This document shows positions 38,251 through 46,946 of a DNA stretch of 64,000 bases, piece by piece. Source of the stretch: Flavobacterium psychrophilum (lineage in GTDB: Bacteria > Bacteroidota > Bacteroidia > Flavobacteriales > Flavobacteriaceae). How positions within the stretch are numbered: position 1 is the stretch's first letter; the number at the start of each line of letters is the position of its first letter. The notes beneath the pieces were generated by a model. It saw only the letters and a list, made by a program, of their open reading frames with translations. It was not told where the DNA came from and ran no database searches. The stretch spans positions 1-64,000 of the forward strand of contig DZCQ01000002.1 of assembly GCA_022730285.1 (NCBI GenBank). Direction: 5' to 3'. The position numbers were made by a program, and so were the translations under genes.

Positions 38251-38289
38251 AATTTGCACAAATTTAAACGAATTAAATTTGTGCAAATT
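38251..38289. repeat. Long AT-rich palindrome (CACAAATTTAA type)
   Basis: Perfect 17-base arms AATTTGCACAAATTTAA (38251-38267) and TTAAATTTGTGCAAATT (38273-38289) flank the 5-base loop ACGAA. It lies between the convergent cupin and ychF genes and could act as a bidirectional terminator. A related palindrome occurs at 58512-58558. Confidence 0.75.
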
Positions 38290-38332
38290 GTTTAAAGCAA
38301 AATACTACAATTAAAAACAGATTAGTATTTTT

Positions 38333-39427
38333 TTACACATTAAATCTAAAATGCATTACATCACCATCTTTTACAATGTATTCTTTTCCTTCAACCTTAA
38401 ACTTACCAGCTTCTTTTGCTTTCGCTTCGGTACCATAAAATATATAATCTTCGTAGGAAATAACCTCTGCACGGATAAAACCTTTTTCAAAGTCTGAATG
38501 TATAACGCCAGCTGCTTGTGGTGCAGTAGAACCAATAGGAATAGTCCAAGCTCTAACTTCTTTAACCCCTGCCGTGAAATAAGTTTGTTGTTTTAAAAGT
38601 TTATATGCGGCTCTTATCAACACAGATGCTCCTGGCTCGGTCAAACCCATATCTTCCAAAAACATTTTTCGTTCCTCGTATGTTTCTAATTCTGTAATGT
38701 CAGCTTCTGTTCCTACAGCAAGTATAATTACTTCTGCATTTTCGTCTTTGACTAATTCTTTGATTTTTTCTACATGTGCATTTCCTGTAACAGCAGATTC
38801 TTCTTCTACATTGCAAACATATAAAACTGGTTTTGAAGTAATTAGCTGGAAATCTTCAAACAATTGTTCTTCTTCATAACCATTAGGAACTACGGTTCTT
38901 GCTGATTTAGCTTGCAATAATGCCTCTCTAATTTTATTAAGCAGAGCTTCTTCAGTTTGTGCTTCTTTGTTGCCAGTTTTAGCTGCTCTTTTTACTTTTT
39001 CTAAACGTTTTTCAACAGTTTCCAAATCTTTTAACTGAAGTTCTATATCAATGGTTTCTTTGTCTCTTACTGGATTTACATTCCCATCTACGTGTATAAT
39101 ATTATCATTGTCAAAACATCTTAATACATGAATAATAGCATTGCACTCTCTAATATTTCCAAGAAATTGATTTCCCAAACCTTCTCCTTTGCTTGCACCT
39201 TTTACAAGTCCCGCAATATCAACTATATCTACAGTTGCCATTTGTACACGTTCTGGTTTTACTAATTCTTCTAGCTTTGCCATTCTAGGATCTGGAACAT
39301 TTACTACTCCAATATTAGGTTCTATGGTGCAAAAAGGGAAATTTGCACTTTGTGCTTTTGCATTTGACAAACAATTAAATAAAGTCGATTTTCCTACATT
39401 AGGTAGTCCTACAATTCCTGCTTTCAT
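38333..39427 (-). CDS. ychF: Redox-regulated Obg-like ATPase YchF
   Basis: YchF (OLA1 family) is a ribosome-associated P-loop ATPase. The 364-residue product begins KAGIVGLPNVGKSTLFNCL (G1), has DIVDIAGLVKGASKGEGLGNQFL (G3) and a TGS domain at the C-terminus ending EGKEYIVKDGDVMHFRFNV, the standard YchF ending. Length is exactly in the family range. A -7 element (plus-strand caaatata, 39472-39479) is 45 bases upstream. Confidence 0.96.
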   Translation of the reverse strand: MKAGIVGLPNVGKSTLFNCLSNAKAQSANFPFCTIEPNIGVVNVPDPRMAKLEELVKPERVQMATVDIVDIAGLVKGASKGEGLGNQFLGNIRECNAIIHVLRCFDNDNIIHVDGNVNPVRDKETIDIELQLKDLETVEKRLEKVKRAAKTGNKEAQTEEALLNKIREALLQAKSARTVVPNGYEEEQLFEDFQLITSKPVLYVCNVEEESAVTGNAHVEKIKELVKDENAEVIILAVGTEADITELETYEERKMFLEDMGLTEPGASVLIRAAYKLLKQQTYFTAGVKEVRAWTIPIGSTAPQAAGVIHSDFEKGFIRAEVISYEDYIFYGTEAKAKEAGKFKVEGKEYIVKDGDVMHFRFNV

Positions 39428-39668
39428 GTTGTATTATATTAGGGCGAAAAATATTTTTAAATTTTAGAATGCAAATATAGTATATATATTTTAAACGCAT
39501 AAATTCATTTTTATTTATTATTGCTTAATTGCAATGCATTGATTTGTTAATGTTTAGATATTTTTATGTGCTAAATTTAAGAAATTTGTTAAAAAATATT
39601 AAAAAACACCATTATATTAACAAAATTTTAATATAACTTTGCCCTTTAACCAATTAAAATATTTTATA

Positions 39669-42410
39669 ATGAAAAAAATCTTATTATTCGTATTATTTTT
39701 AACAAATTCTTTGCTTTTCTCTCAAGAGGAAATTAAAGGAAAGGTTTTAGATAATTTTGGGAGCGGTCTTCCAGGGGTGAATGTTAAAGTGAAGGGAACA
39801 AGTACAAATACTGTTTCTGATTTTGATGGAACTTACAAAATTAAAGCTGCACAAGGAGAATCGCTAGAATTTACCTATTTAGGCTTTCAGAAAAAAACAG
39901 AAACTGTTGTTGGAACAGAAATTAATGTTACTTTGGCAGAAGAAGGAAACAAACTAGAAGAGGTAGCGGTTGTAGGTACAAGAACTGCAGTGCGTAGTAA
40001 TACCACTTCTGCTCTGCCTGTAGATATATTATCTGCAAAAGACCTAGTTAGTACTGGTCAACCTACGTTTGATAAGGCTTTACAATACAGAGTGCCTTCT
40101 TTTAACACAGTTAATACTCCTGTTAATGATGCTACTTCATTATTAGACCCTTATGAAATTAGAAATATGGGACCAAGTAGAACTTTGATATTAATTAACG
40201 GAAAACGTAAAAATCTTAGTGCATTAGTTTATGTGCAAACTTCTCCAGGACGTGGTGAAACAGGTGCAGATATTTCTGCAATTCCTACCGATGCCATAGA
40301 AAGAGTGGAGATTCTTAGAGATGGTGCTTCTGCACAATATGGTTCTGATGCAATTGCTGGTGTAATGAATATTATTCTGAAAAAAAATACAGATGGTGGT
40401 ACGGTTAATCTTAGAACAGGAATAACTGGCGAAGGAGATGGGGAATATTATGGTATTAGCCTTAATAATGGTACAACAGTTGGAGAAAATGGATTTGTAA
40501 ATTATACCGTAGATTTTTCTAAAACAGAAATGTCTAATAGACCTGGTACCGTTAGTGCAGATGGAGAATACAGATATTGGGGAGGTTCTACTGCTGGAGT
40601 AAATACTATGGCAGATATTCAATCTTTTTTAGCTAAAAAACCAGATGCTGGCAATATTAATGGTGCACCAGAAACGGCTGCTGCAAAATTCTTAATAAAT
40701 GGTGGTCGTAAAATTAGCGAAAATACTGAAATGTATTACAACGCTGCTTATGTTTACAAAAAAGTGAACTCTTTTGCAAATTACAGAACTCCTTATTGGA
40801 GAACAGCTACTGACTATCCTTATTTGCCATCTTTGTATGGAAATGGAACATTAGCTTCTTACCAAGGTTATGTACCTACATTTCAAGGAGAATTAAATGA
40901 TTATAATGCCACATTAGGATACAAGTTTAAACAAAATGATTGGAATGTAGATGCAAGTATTACCACAGGAGGGAATCAACAAAACTATACTGTTGGAAAT
41001 TCTCATAATCGTAGTAAAGATTCTGCTGGAAATTTTATTTATGCACCAAATCCAAATGTATATAACGGTCCTCTTTCTTTTAATCCTGGAGGGGTAGGTT
41101 TTACACATTATGTTGGAAATTTAGATATTAATAAAGCAATTTCAGATAAATTTAGTCTTGCATTTGGTTCAGAAATCCGTACAGAAGTATTTGAAGTTAG
41201 ACCAGGAATCGAAGCATCTTATGTAGGCGTAGGAGCAGATTCTTATCAAGGAAATGCACCAGAAAACTCTGGAAAATTTAACAGATACAATATTGGATTT
41301 TATTTAGGTGGTGCTTACGATTTTACTAAAGATTTCATGGCAGAAGGTACTGTTCGTTACGAAGATTATAGTGATTTTGGAAGTGCAACTGTTTGGAAAT
41401 TAAGTTCTAGATACAAATTTGCAGAAGATAAAATTACAGTAAGAGGATCTGTTTCTACTGGTTTTAGAGCTCCTACATTACACCAAATTTATACTCAAAA
41501 AGTACAATCTTCTTTTGGTGGTGGAGGTATTCAGTTAGAAGGTATTAGTAATAATGTTTCTTCTGCAGCAAGACAGTATGGTGTACCAGGTTTAAAAGCT
41601 GAAAAATCTGAAAATGTTACTTTTGGTTTAGGAACTAAAATAACTAAAAACTTTAATGCTACAATAGATTATTACAGTATAAAAGTAAAAGATCGTATCA
41701 TTTTAGGAGATAAAATCACATACAGTCCAGGTAACATACAATCTTTTTTCACTAATTCTATCGATACTAAAACATCTGGTATAGATGTAGTTATGAACTA
41801 CAAAAACATCATGCTTGGAAGTGGAAAAATGGGAATTAATTATTCTGCAAATTTCACACTACAAAATGAGTTAGACGGAGAAGTAAGAAACTTACCAAGT
41901 GTTGTTGCATTACCAGGAAATCAATCGGTATTTGGAGAAACACAACAAGCTTTATTGTTGACTTCTCGTCCTAAAACCAAACATATTTTAGGAATAGATT
42001 ATTCTGTAAGCAAATGGGGATTCTCTTTGAATAATACATTATTTGGAAAAGCTGAGTTTATGAATGCGGATGTTTACACAGACCCAGATCCACTTTCAGC
42101 AACTTTTGGTAAAAAAGGTTTAACAGTAGAGTTTCAACCAAAATTGGTGACAGATTTAGGTGTGAATTACAAAGCAACTGAAAAATTTACTGTTTCGCTT
42201 AATGCAAATAATTTATTTAATGTTTTACCAGAGTGGAAACTTGTTGCAAATAATGCTTATGGAGAATCTGTATTAAATAATCCTTCTGAATTAGCAAACC
42301 AAATTAACGATTTAACATTTAACGGTCGTTATTCTCAAATGACTTATGATGGTTCTCATTTTAGCCAATTAGGTACTATTTGGAATTTATCTTTGAGCTA
42401 TAAGTTTTAG
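39669..42410 (+). CDS. TonB-dependent receptor with carboxypeptidase-regulatory-like domain
   Basis: The 913-residue product (start at the ATG at 39669, opening signal peptide MKKILLFVLFLTNSLLFSQE) has a CarboxypepD_reg-like domain (about 20-90, GKVLDNFGSGLPGVNVKVKGT), a plug (about 105-225, including NMGPSRTLILINGKRKN and AIERVEILRDGASAQYGSDAIAGVMNIIL) and a 22-strand barrel ending LSLSYKF. It uses TonB energy to import a large or scarce substrate. No SusD-like partner follows, and its plug and barrel resemble receptors not tied to polysaccharide loci. A TAACTTTG element lies at 39634-39641. A strong terminator follows. Confidence 0.93.
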   Translation: MKKILLFVLFLTNSLLFSQEEIKGKVLDNFGSGLPGVNVKVKGTSTNTVSDFDGTYKIKAAQGESLEFTYLGFQKKTETVVGTEINVTLAEEGNKLEEVAVVGTRTAVRSNTTSALPVDILSAKDLVSTGQPTFDKALQYRVPSFNTVNTPVNDATSLLDPYEIRNMGPSRTLILINGKRKNLSALVYVQTSPGRGETGADISAIPTDAIERVEILRDGASAQYGSDAIAGVMNIILKKNTDGGTVNLRTGITGEGDGEYYGISLNNGTTVGENGFVNYTVDFSKTEMSNRPGTVSADGEYRYWGGSTAGVNTMADIQSFLAKKPDAGNINGAPETAAAKFLINGGRKISENTEMYYNAAYVYKKVNSFANYRTPYWRTATDYPYLPSLYGNGTLASYQGYVPTFQGELNDYNATLGYKFKQNDWNVDASITTGGNQQNYTVGNSHNRSKDSAGNFIYAPNPNVYNGPLSFNPGGVGFTHYVGNLDINKAISDKFSLAFGSEIRTEVFEVRPGIEASYVGVGADSYQGNAPENSGKFNRYNIGFYLGGAYDFTKDFMAEGTVRYEDYSDFGSATVWKLSSRYKFAEDKITVRGSVSTGFRAPTLHQIYTQKVQSSFGGGGIQLEGISNNVSSAARQYGVPGLKAEKSENVTFGLGTKITKNFNATIDYYSIKVKDRIILGDKITYSPGNIQSFFTNSIDTKTSGIDVVMNYKNIMLGSGKMGINYSANFTLQNELDGEVRNLPSVVALPGNQSVFGETQQALLLTSRPKTKHILGIDYSVSKWGFSLNNTLFGKAEFMNADVYTDPDPLSATFGKKGLTVEFQPKLVTDLGVNYKATEKFTVSLNANNLFNVLPEWKLVANNAYGESVLNNPSELANQINDLTFNGRYSQMTYDGSHFSQLGTIWNLSLSYKF

Positions 42411-42440
42411 TTAGTTTTAGTTAGTTTTTTTATTTAACCA

Positions 42441-42472
42441 AAAAGGGTTGCTTGTGAAAGCAACCCTTTTTA
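42441..42472 (+). terminator. Terminator after the TonB-dependent receptor
   Basis: AAAAGGGTTGCTT (42441-42453) and AAGCAACCCTTTT form a 13-bp stem with a short loop, followed by T-rich sequence. It lies 30 bases after the stop codon. Confidence 0.85.
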
Positions 42473-42728
42473 TTTGTAAAATATCATGGAAATATTTCTT
42501 TTTTTATAATGACATTTTGTGTTTTTTGTAATTTCAATTTTTAGAATACTAGGAGTCTGTCGGTTTTATAAGCAAACTTTACGGCAAATTATTTGGGATA
42601 AAGGTTACTTATTTAAAGCCTTTTCAATAACTTCTTTCTAATGGAATACTTTAGTAACAAAATAATTCCAAAAACTGCTATGAACTAATTTTTTGAACCA
42701 CCTTAAGTATAATTTTTGATTATTGAAA
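42473..42728. other. Gene-free AT-rich stretch upstream of sulP
   Basis: No real gene is seen. A short frame on the minus strand near 42640-42710 can be read for about 17 codons before a stop, but it has no family match and may be a decayed fragment. I see no terminal repeats that would prove an insertion element. Confidence 0.4.
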
Positions 42729-42760
42729 TTTTGATAAAAGAATTGTAAAACCTATCTTTG
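42729..42760 (+). promoter_or_regulatory. Promoter of sulP
   Basis: TTTTG (42729-42733), 19 bases, then TATCTTTG (42753-42760), a near-ideal Bacteroidetes promoter. It gives a leader of about 130 bases before the sulP ATG, containing a CCTTGATT/AATCAAGG hairpin at 42803-42828. Confidence 0.8.
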
Positions 42761-42802
42761 CCAGCAATATAAAAAATACTGCCTCATTTATTAAATACTC
42801 CA

Positions 42803-42828
42803 CCTTGATTTGAAGTCTTTAATCAAGG
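42803..42828 (+). promoter_or_regulatory. Hairpin in the sulP 5' leader
   Basis: CCTTGATT (42803-42810) and AATCAAGG (42821-42828) form an 8-bp stem with a 10-base loop, 43-68 bases downstream of the predicted promoter. It may be a structural leader element; a weak T-rich stretch follows. No known riboswitch match. Confidence 0.3.
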
Positions 42829-42895
42829 AATTTCTATTTTATTTTTAACAAAATTTATTAGGTGTGATACTGACTATAACTTACATTATTTTATT

Positions 42896-44473
42896 ATGCA
42901 AAAAGTATTCAAATTATTTGATTTAACACAAAAAGTAAACTACAAAACCGAAATATTATCTGGACTAACTGTTGCTTTGGCATTAGTTCCAGAAGCGATT
43001 GCTTTTGCTATGATAGCAGGATTTTCGCCACTTACTGGATTGTACGCAGCTTTTGTTATGGGATTAGTAACTTCTATTTTAGGTGGAAGACCTGGAATGA
43101 TTTCGGGAGCAACTGGTGCTATTTCGGTTATTTTTGTTGGACTAATATTGGAATTAAAAAATACATTTCCGGGAATAAATTCAGAAACTATTTTACACTA
43201 CGTTTTTGTTACTGTAATGATTGGAGGTTTGCTTCAAATATTGGCGGGTGCTTTACGATTAGGAAAGTTTATTCGGTTGGTTCCCCATCCTGTAATGCTT
43301 GGGTTTGTTAATGGATTGGCTATTATTATTTTTATGGCACAATTACCTAATTTTTATCAAAAAGGAACTTCAAATTTATTAGAAAATTATACAATGCTCA
43401 CAATGTTAGGACTTACTTTATTGACAATGCTAATTATTTGGGGCTTACCAAAGTTAACTAAAGTCGTACCTTCATCATTAGTTGCGATTATTGTGGTTTC
43501 TGCTATAGTTATTGGTTTTAATATTGATACTATGACAGTTGCTGATACGTTAAATGAAGGAGAAACTATACAAGGTGGATTTCCTCCTTTCTCTTTTCCG
43601 TCTATTCCATTAACTTGGGAAACTTTTAAAATTATTTTCTCGTATGGTGCTATTGTTGCAGGTGTAGGATTGATTGAAAGTTTGTTGACGTTAAATTTGC
43701 TTGATGAGATTACAGAAACCCGTGGTAATGGTAATAGAGAGTGTATTGCTCAAGGAATTGCAAACTTTTCTTCGGGTTTATTATCAGGAATGGGTGGATG
43801 TGCTATGATTGGTCAAAGTTTGATTAATACTTCAGCAGGTGCAAGAGCTAGATTATCAGGAATTGTTGCTTCTGTCATGTTATTATTCTTTGTAATGTTT
43901 GGCTCAAGTTTAATAGAAAAATTACCAATGGCTGCTTTAGTAGGATTAATGTTTATGGTTGCCATTGGAACTTTTGAATGGGCAAGTTTGAAAACTTTTA
44001 GAAAAATGCCTTGGTCTGATGTTATAGTGATGGTTATAGTTACTTTGATAACCGCTATAACTCATAATTTAGCTATTGCAGTTTTAGTAGGTGTAGTATT
44101 AGCCGCATTAGCTTATTCATGGGAAAGTGCAAAAAGAATTAGAGCGAAAAAATATGTAGATGCACAAGGAATCAAACATTATGAAATTTTTGGCCCTTTG
44201 TTCTTTGGTTCTGTACAAAATTTTGCTGAAAAATTTGACATTGCTAATGATCCAGAAGAAGTGGTAATTGATTTTGAAGAAAGTCGTGTTGCAGATATGT
44301 CTGCTATTGAAGCATTAAATTCTATTACCCATCGTTATTATAAGCAAGGTAAAAAAGTGCATTTACGACATTTGAGTCAGGATTGTATTAATTTACTTAA
44401 TAAAGCAGAAGCTATTATTGATGTGAATATTATGGAAGATCCAACATATAAATTAGCTATCGATAAATTATAA
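42896..44473 (+). CDS. SulP family anion transporter with STAS domain
   Basis: The 525-residue product has the SulP transport core (about ten to fourteen membrane segments, with LALVPEAIAFAMIAGFSPLTGLYAAF near the start and the motif VGLIESLLTLNLLDEITETRGNGNRE) and a C-terminal STAS domain (about 430-525). SulP proteins move sulfate, bicarbonate or other oxyanions. It converges on a cluster of sulfur-transfer and persulfide genes, which favours sulfate or sulfite. Bicarbonate is also possible because a carbonic anhydrase gene lies at 50.3 kb. It has its own strong promoter. Confidence 0.9.
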   Translation: MQKVFKLFDLTQKVNYKTEILSGLTVALALVPEAIAFAMIAGFSPLTGLYAAFVMGLVTSILGGRPGMISGATGAISVIFVGLILELKNTFPGINSETILHYVFVTVMIGGLLQILAGALRLGKFIRLVPHPVMLGFVNGLAIIIFMAQLPNFYQKGTSNLLENYTMLTMLGLTLLTMLIIWGLPKLTKVVPSSLVAIIVVSAIVIGFNIDTMTVADTLNEGETIQGGFPPFSFPSIPLTWETFKIIFSYGAIVAGVGLIESLLTLNLLDEITETRGNGNRECIAQGIANFSSGLLSGMGGCAMIGQSLINTSAGARARLSGIVASVMLLFFVMFGSSLIEKLPMAALVGLMFMVAIGTFEWASLKTFRKMPWSDVIVMVIVTLITAITHNLAIAVLVGVVLAALAYSWESAKRIRAKKYVDAQGIKHYEIFGPLFFGSVQNFAEKFDIANDPEEVVIDFEESRVADMSAIEALNSITHRYYKQGKKVHLRHLSQDCINLLNKAEAIIDVNIMEDPTYKLAIDKL

Positions 44474-44511
44474 ATTTATTTTTAGAACCTACCTTAAATG
44501 GCGTGTAGTTT

Positions 44512-45483
44512 TTAGATAAACTGAAGTCCAATTAAAATTAAAATAATTTGTATTGCAAAAGTAATAAATCCGAAAAGAAGTCCTTTTCTTCCAGATTTTA
44601 TAAGAGAATAAAAGCTCACTTTAAGTCCAATTGCTGCCATTGCAATGGTAAGAACTATTTTCCCCATCGTATTCATTAAATCTAAAACTTTTTCATTTAA
44701 AGAAAAGAAAGACACAAAAATAGTTATAAATATAAAAAGCCATAAATACCAAGGCAGTTGTAAATGTTGTCTCCAATTTTTGTCAGGGTCATGACTTGTT
44801 AAAAAGTTAAATAACAAAAGGGCAGGGGAGAGCAGTGCTACTCTTGCTAACTTTATTGTAATGGCATTATCTCCTATTTGTTGCGACATTGAAAAGCCAG
44901 CACCAGCAACATTTCCAACAGAATGTAAAGAACCACCAATAATAAGACTACTGTCGAAACTAGATAATTTTAGTATTGGCAAAATAATAGGTAACAAAAT
45001 CATACCTATTACTCCATATAAATTGACTACGGCGAGAGAAATTCCAATATCTTCTTTTTGGTTTGGATAAGATGGTGCCAATGCTGCAATAGCACTAGAG
45101 CCACATATTGCAGTACCAAAGCCCACAAAAAGTCCTGTAACACTAGGGCAATTCATTTTTTTTGATAAGTAAATAGTAATTAGTAAAATGGCTATAATTA
45201 CAATACTAATTAGTACAAAGCTAGATGCACCAAGTTTTACAATATTAGTATAATTAATACCGAATGCTAAAAAAATAACCGAAAATTCTAGCATTTTAGT
45301 GCTTGTAAAAGTTATACCTGAATGGTATTCGTTAGGGATTTTTATTAAATTACTTATTCCTATTCCCAATAATAAACCTAGTAAAATAGCATTGAAAAAT
45401 GAAAAATAACTGGATAAAACAAGCGAAAAAACTCCAATAGAAGTTGCTAATAATATCCCATAAAATTTATTTTTTAATGCCAT
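44512..45483 (-). CDS. YeiH-type putative sulfate exporter
   Basis: The 323-residue product has about nine to eleven membrane helices and the motif VGFGTAICGSSAIAALAP, typical of the YeiH/PSE family annotated as putative sulfate exporters. MAAIGLKVSFYSL near the end is also typical. It is the last gene of a tight five-gene unit with a thioredoxin, an HMA protein, a DUF2892-like protein and a DUF6132-like protein (gaps 1-7 bases). Its position suggests export of the sulfite or sulfate end-product of persulfide oxidation. The family name is a prediction; direction and ion are not proven. Confidence 0.85.
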   Translation of the reverse strand: MALKNKFYGILLATSIGVFSLVLSSYFSFFNAILLGLLLGIGISNLIKIPNEYHSGITFTSTKMLEFSVIFLAFGINYTNIVKLGASSFVLISIVIIAILLITIYLSKKMNCPSVTGLFVGFGTAICGSSAIAALAPSYPNQKEDIGISLAVVNLYGVIGMILLPIILPILKLSSFDSSLIIGGSLHSVGNVAGAGFSMSQQIGDNAITIKLARVALLSPALLLFNFLTSHDPDKNWRQHLQLPWYLWLFIFITIFVSFFSLNEKVLDLMNTMGKIVLTIAMAAIGLKVSFYSLIKSGRKGLLFGFITFAIQIILILIGLQFI

Positions 45484-45489
45484 ATATAC

Positions 45490-45687
45490 TTACTGTTGTT
45501 TTGTAGATGTTGCAAAAAGATTAAATAACAATCCGCCCATTAATGCTCCATACAAAGTGCTATTTAATGGCTTTGATGTAATTGTACAAGTTCCTGAGCT
45601 ACAGCCAACATAATAATAATATGCATAGCCAACAATTGCACCTATAATAGTCCCAACACCTGTAATAATAATTGTTTTTTTATTCAA
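45490..45687 (-). CDS. Small two-helix membrane protein, DUF6132-like
   Basis: The 65-residue product has two hydrophobic segments (about 6-25 and 46-60) separated by a short loop with two cysteines in VGCSSGTCTITSKPLNS. This layout matches DUF6132 proteins found next to sulfur and thioredoxin genes in Bacteroidetes. It lies 6 bases from the HMA gene and 6 from the YeiH gene. Function is unknown; the CxxxxC loop could be redox-active or bind a metal. Too short for firm family proof from sequence alone. Confidence 0.7.
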   Translation of the reverse strand: MNKKTIIITGVGTIIGAIVGYAYYYYVGCSSGTCTITSKPLNSTLYGALMGGLLFNLFATSTKQQ

Positions 45688-45693
45688 AATAAC

Positions 45694-45960
45694 CTATAAA
45701 TTAATTTTTCCAACTGCACAATTAACATACGATTTAGATTTGCTTATAAAAGAATTATTTCCTTTTTCTGGGTATCCTAAATCAGTTAATTTATTAGTTA
45801 CTAATGTATTATCAAAATCATTTGTTCCAGAAACACTAATGGTTTGTGTTTCTAAATCTATTTGTACTTCTTCGATATTTTCTATTTTAAGCAGTGCATT
45901 TTTAATACTGTTCATGCAACCACCACATTTTATATTTTCAACTTCTATTGTAAATTCCAT
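45694..45960 (-). CDS. Heavy-metal-associated (HMA) domain protein
   Basis: The start is the ATG at 45960 (MEFTIEVENIKCGGCMNSIK); an upstream extension would overlap the thioredoxin gene. The 88-residue product is a single ferredoxin-like HMA fold with the metal or persulfide-binding CGGC motif (CxxC at residues 12-15), and GYP in the last strand. A further cysteine occurs near the C-terminus in YVNCAVGK. No metal ATPase or chaperone gene is nearby, so a role in sulfur handling rather than copper export is possible. That is inference from context. Confidence 0.85.
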   Translation of the reverse strand: MEFTIEVENIKCGGCMNSIKNALLKIENIEEVQIDLETQTISVSGTNDFDNTLVTNKLTDLGYPEKGNNSFISKSKSYVNCAVGKINL

Positions 45961-45967
45961 GATTTTT

Positions 45968-46273
45968 TTAATTACTTTTTTCGACAATTGTTTTTATAAT
46001 TTCCTCTTTTGAGAGTACGCCAGATTGTTTCCATAATTGTTTTCCATTTTGGAATAAAATCATGGTAGGCACACCACGAACCTGATATTTGGAAGATAGT
46101 TCCTGATTTTTATCTACATCAATTTTAATTATAGAAATTCTATCCCCTAAATTTTGTTTTACTTGTACTAACACTGGTGCTAGCATTTGGCATGGACCAC
46201 ACCATGTTGCAAAAAAATCTACTAAAACCGGTTGATCCGAATTTATTATTTCGCTAAAACTTGTTTTTCCCAT
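45968..46273 (-). CDS. Thioredoxin
   Basis: The 101-residue product starts at MGKTSFSEI (ATG at 46273; an in-frame upstream ATG at 46330 would extend into the next gene). It has the classical active site FFATWCGPCQMLAPVL, and a cis-Pro in VRGVPTMILF. It is a cytosolic thioredoxin set within the sulfur cluster, probably reducing persulfides or thiosulfate-derived groups on partner rhodaneses. Gap to the DUF2892-like gene is 1 base. Confidence 0.93.
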   Translation of the reverse strand: MGKTSFSEIINSDQPVLVDFFATWCGPCQMLAPVLVQVKQNLGDRISIIKIDVDKNQELSSKYQVRGVPTMILFQNGKQLWKQSGVLSKEEIIKTIVEKSN

Positions 46274-46274
46274 T

Positions 46275-46493
46275 TTATTCTTCTTTATTTTTGATAGGAA
46301 TATCACAATTTCCAGTATTGCAATTTCCATTATTACAGCAACTTGAATTTAGGACTGCCATTCCTGCAAAAAAGACACCAGGAATAGCTAAAATATAATT
46401 TTTACTTGTTACTGCTTCGATTATAATAATTATTCCTACTATTAGTCTTATAATTCTTATAAAATTCCAATTTGCAAGGATTTTGTTTTTCAT
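46275..46493 (-). CDS. DUF2892-like membrane protein with Cys-rich C-terminal tail
   Basis: The 72-residue product has two hydrophobic segments (about 12-24 and 30-46, RIIRLIVGIIIIIEAV and NYILAIPGVFFAGMAVLNS) of the YgaP-C/DUF2892 type. Its tail carries four cysteines in SSCCNNGNCNTGNCDIP. DUF2892 domains are often fused to rhodaneses, and here it sits next to them. The cysteines may bind a metal or accept sulfane sulfur. It heads the five-gene unit ending with the YeiH gene, 18 bases after a strong hairpin. Confidence 0.75.
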   Translation of the reverse strand: MKNKILANWNFIRIIRLIVGIIIIIEAVTSKNYILAIPGVFFAGMAVLNSSCCNNGNCNTGNCDIPIKNKEE

Positions 46494-46510
46494 TTTGTTA
46501 GTTTAAAGAA

Positions 46511-46552
46511 ACAAAAGCTTGAACTAAATATATTGTTAATTCAAGCTTTTGT
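46511..46552 (-). terminator. Hairpin between the exported rhodanese and DUF2892-like genes
   Basis: Perfect 13-base arms ACAAAAGCTTGAA (46511-46523) and TTCAAGCTTTTGT (46540-46552). In the minus direction a short T-rich stretch follows. It probably ends or attenuates transcription between the two halves of the cluster; read-through would keep the halves linked. Confidence 0.65.
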
Positions 46553-46567
46553 AGTTTTTGGAACGAA

Positions 46568-46939
46568 TTATTTTTTTAATTTTTCATTCACATTTTGCCA
46601 AGAACCACCATTTGTAAGATTAGTAATTCCATTTTTTTGTAATATAGAAATTGCTGCGGCACTTCTGCTACCACTTCTACAGAATATAATAATATCTTTT
46701 TTATTTTTAAATTTAGCTATACTATTCTGTACTTGATCTAAAGGAATATTAACAGCACCTTTCATACTTCCTTGTGCAAATTCCCCAGGAGTTCTTACAT
46801 CTACTAAAAAAGGAGTTTGTTTCGCAACTTCAGTTTTGTTTACTTTTTTAGTTTTCTCTTTCGCAGTTTGTGCTATGCTAGAATTACTGTAAAACACAAA
46901 TAAACTTACAAAAAATATTTTAAAAATCATTTTTTTCAT
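46568..46939 (-). CDS. Periplasmic single-domain rhodanese
   Basis: The 123-residue product has a signal peptide (MKKMIFKIFFVSLFVFYSNSSIAQ) and a rhodanese domain with the active cysteine in FCRSGSRSAAA. VDVRTPGEFAQGSMKGAVNIPLDQ marks the N-terminal part of the fold. It likely handles sulfane sulfur in the periplasm. It is 7 bases downstream of a closely related cytosolic rhodanese, so the two look like a duplication with different destinations. Confidence 0.88.
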   Translation of the reverse strand: MKKMIFKIFFVSLFVFYSNSSIAQTAKEKTKKVNKTEVAKQTPFLVDVRTPGEFAQGSMKGAVNIPLDQVQNSIAKFKNKKDIIIFCRSGSRSAAAISILQKNGITNLTNGGSWQNVNEKLKK

Positions 46940-46946
46940 CAGTAAA

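Noticed and set aside
42541..42720. Possible insertion-element remnant upstream of sulP
   Set aside because: I see a short readable fragment but no terminal inverted repeats, target duplication or transposase motif.
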